Shown: positions 34,243 through 35,594 of the stretch, piece after piece | Position numbering within the stretch: position 1 is the stretch's first letter | Layout: every line of letters starts with the position of its first letter | NCBI RefSeq assembly: GCF_016650035.1 | Contig: NZ_JAENWM010000037.1 | Coordinates: 1 to 35,594 of the forward strand | DNA length: 35,594 nucleotides | From: Clostridium sp. | Lineage (GTDB): Bacteria > Bacillota > Clostridia > Clostridiales > Clostridiaceae | Direction: 5' to 3' | The notes under the pieces: generated by a model | The model's input: only the letters and a program-made list of their open reading frames with translations | What the model was told of the DNA's origin: nothing | The model's database searches: none | Program-made: the position numbers and the translations under genes

Positions 34243-34664
34243 AATATATTTTAACCATACTTATGAAAATGACCTTCTGGTGTTAAATATAAGAATTTCA
34301 AACAAAAAATCATTCCACATAAAAAAGGTTATATTGAACCAAAATAAAGACCACTCTGAACTCCAGATGGGGGTTTTTAAAAAGTTCGACATCTCGACCT
34401 TATTCTTTAGCAGAGAGGCATTTTCATAAAATATGATTTTATAATATCTCTTATATTCCTTAAAATTATCAATTAAATATTCATTTTTCCAACTTCTAGT
34501 TGTAAGAATAATGGGAAGCTGAAGAATATATAAAAAACACAGAATCACTCCATTACTTTAGTAAATCTAACAGTTGTTTGTATCGTCCGTTTAGAAAACT
34601 GCAAATCGACTTCATTATTCAATATTTAGGTAAATTGTCTATAGCTACGAAAATATTATGATAT
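34243..34664. other. Gene-free AT-rich stretch
   Basis: About 420 nt between the vanZ gene and the broken gene. The open frames in it (longest about 95 codons, minus strand) lack a ribosome binding site, are rich in Phe, Ile and Trp from AT-rich codons, and match no family I know. I see no inverted terminal repeats, no tRNA and no clear terminator. It is likely decayed sequence. Confidence 0.45.
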
Positions 34665-35007
34665 TTACATACCATGATGAAGTATAAAATATTTGTTAGA
34701 TATAACTTTTTCTGAAAATAATTGTAGCTTTCTAAATTTCTTAACAAGTTCATCTCGATTTATATCAATTCTCGCATAATTGCCATGTGTTACACCATAA
34801 GCTGCGTTCCAGCTATATGGGCCAGTAAGGTTTAAAGTAGATGGACCATTTGAAAATAAATCAGCCCATGCTTTTGTTATTTTTAATATAACTTCCGCTC
34901 CCTCTTTATCAAACAATGTGACTCCACAATTGTTTAATCCAAGTCGTTTTTGTTAACTCCCTCCTGGATTTTACTAGGATGACGTATCCCCCTTTTGGCG
35001 ACCTCAT
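34665..35007 (-). pseudogene. Frame-broken small gene of unknown family
   Basis: Two overlapping minus-strand frames together read like one small protein. The first (35007 to 34909) encodes 32 residues with TKTTWIKQLWSHIV at its end, then a stop. The second is open from about 34950 to 34665 and continues LFDKEGAEVILKITKAWADL, then GPSTLNLTGPYSWNAAYGV, GNYARIDINRDELVKKFRKL. One +1 shift near 34915 would join them into about 113 residues. The composition is protein-like and differs from the random AT-rich frames nearby. A TATAAT precedes the first ATG. An AGGAGGG at about 34960 lacks a usable start. I do not recognise the family; immunity-type proteins have this size, but that is speculation. 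Confidence 0.45.
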
Positions 35008-35133
35008 ATTATAGACTCACTCAGTATAAGAGTAATTGTTAGAGGACACTTTAATTTGCAGTAAATCCTCTATTTTAGACATGAATATCAGCAACTATAA
35101 ATTTGTATAGAAAAGTGCGAACTATTCGTACTA

Positions 35134-35331
35134 TTAAAGCCCATCAACAGGAATGTCACTTATGAACTTATTGCAAAAGATACATTTGTAAGTTTCTATT
35201 TTAGGACACCCACTCCTAGTTAAAGCATGTATTATGCCCTTATGTGCATCTTTTTCTACCCACTTTAATTCTACTCTACTTCCGTAGATGTCGCCTTTTA
35301 ACATCTCCTTATCACAATATGGACATTTCAT
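35134..35331 (-). CDS. Small zinc-ribbon protein (PF20097/DUF6487-like)
   Basis: The 65-residue protein starts MKCPYCDKEMLKGDIYGSR and ends with KCIFCNKFISDIPVDGL. Two CxxC pairs (residues 3-6 and about 50-53) fit a zinc ribbon. Layout and the opening CPYCxxEMxKG match the family listed as PF20097 (DUF6487), whose role is unknown. The ATG has an AAGGAGGA site at 7-8 nt, so it is expressed-looking and intact. The sequence to the right (35,332-35,594) is AT-rich with no gene I can support. Confidence 0.8.
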   Translation of the reverse strand: MKCPYCDKEMLKGDIYGSRVELKWVEKDAHKGIIHALTRSGCPKIETYKCIFCNKFISDIPVDGL

Positions 35332-35594
35332 ATAATAGTCCTCCTTAGTTTTTATTTAGTTTACTAATCCTTTAAAAAAATAGTATGTCGTGCCTTTATA
35401 CTAGGACGTCATATAACCATTTTCCTATAACTTTAATTTTTTGAACTTCTAATTATAGTGTAGTGCGTCAAAATATAGCTTTATATAACTGCATTCCTAA
35501 GTCAAATTATAACTATAATACTAATAATTATCTAGTTATTAATTGCTTTTTTGATAAGCACATTATTTCTATGACAAAAGCTCCTAACGACTTG

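Noticed and set aside
34261-34548. Minus-strand 95-codon open frame
   Set aside because: No ribosome binding site, composition expected from AT-rich DNA, no known motif and no link to the neighbouring broken gene.
1-35594. CRISPR arrays, intact insertion sequences, toxin-antitoxin or restriction genes
   Set aside because: I looked for regularly spaced repeats, transposase motifs and typical small gene pairs and found none.

Overview
The window looks like a stretch of a Clostridium (sensu stricto) chromosome. It is AT-rich, with strong AGGAGG-type ribosome binding sites. It carries the block of genes typical of anaerobic spore-formers: a SpoIVFB-like protease, a Spo0B-domain protein, MinCDE plus MreBCD, and a TIGR03960/TIGR03936 pair next to RNase G. 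Species cannot be fixed from the sequence alone. From about 120 to 32,400 the DNA is densely packed housekeeping sequence, nearly all on the minus strand (dacF is the exception). The right end, from about 32,730, is loosely packed accessory DNA.

Reading the minus strand in transcription order, right to left: (1) polA, coaE and a lytic transglycosylase, then tRNA-Leu(AAG) with its own TTGACA/TATAAT promoter and terminator. (2) A 40-residue small gene, a Met/Gly-rich protein of unknown role and a GNAT-like protein. (3) A SPOR-domain envelope protein. (4) A cell-shape operon: DUF4321, maf, radC, mreB, mreC, mreD and PBP2. (5) minC, minD and minE, for division-site placement. (6) rodA and mgsA. 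(7) A short SpoIVFA-like membrane protein overlapping the M50 protease SpoIVFB. (8) A radical SAM protein, its DUF2344 partner and RNase G. (9) The L21 leader, rplU, prp and rpmA, then the Spo0B-like gene, obgE and yhbY. (10) nadD, yqeK, an LCP ligase and ridA. (11) An RluA-type pseudouridine synthase. (12) comEA. dacF is transcribed rightward between the last two.

These genes join wall elongation (MreBCD, PBP2, RodA, LCP, DacF, SLT), septum placement (MinCDE), ribosome assembly and processing (L21, L27, Prp, Obg, YhbY, RluA, RNase G), cofactor supply (NadD, CoaE) and sporulation control.

The right end begins after a tRNA-Leu(CAA) gene. It holds a degenerate 3' half of a tRNA-Arg(CCG), paired direct repeats, a VanZ-family membrane protein, a frame-broken gene of unknown family and a small zinc-ribbon protein. 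I read it as the eroded remains of an integrated element. I found no complete new defence or biosynthetic system. The most notable signals are the half tRNA, the tRNA-Leu with A34, a palindromic RNA-like element after spoIVFB, a terminator with two mutually exclusive hairpins after mgsA, and a frame-broken gene near 34.9 kb.
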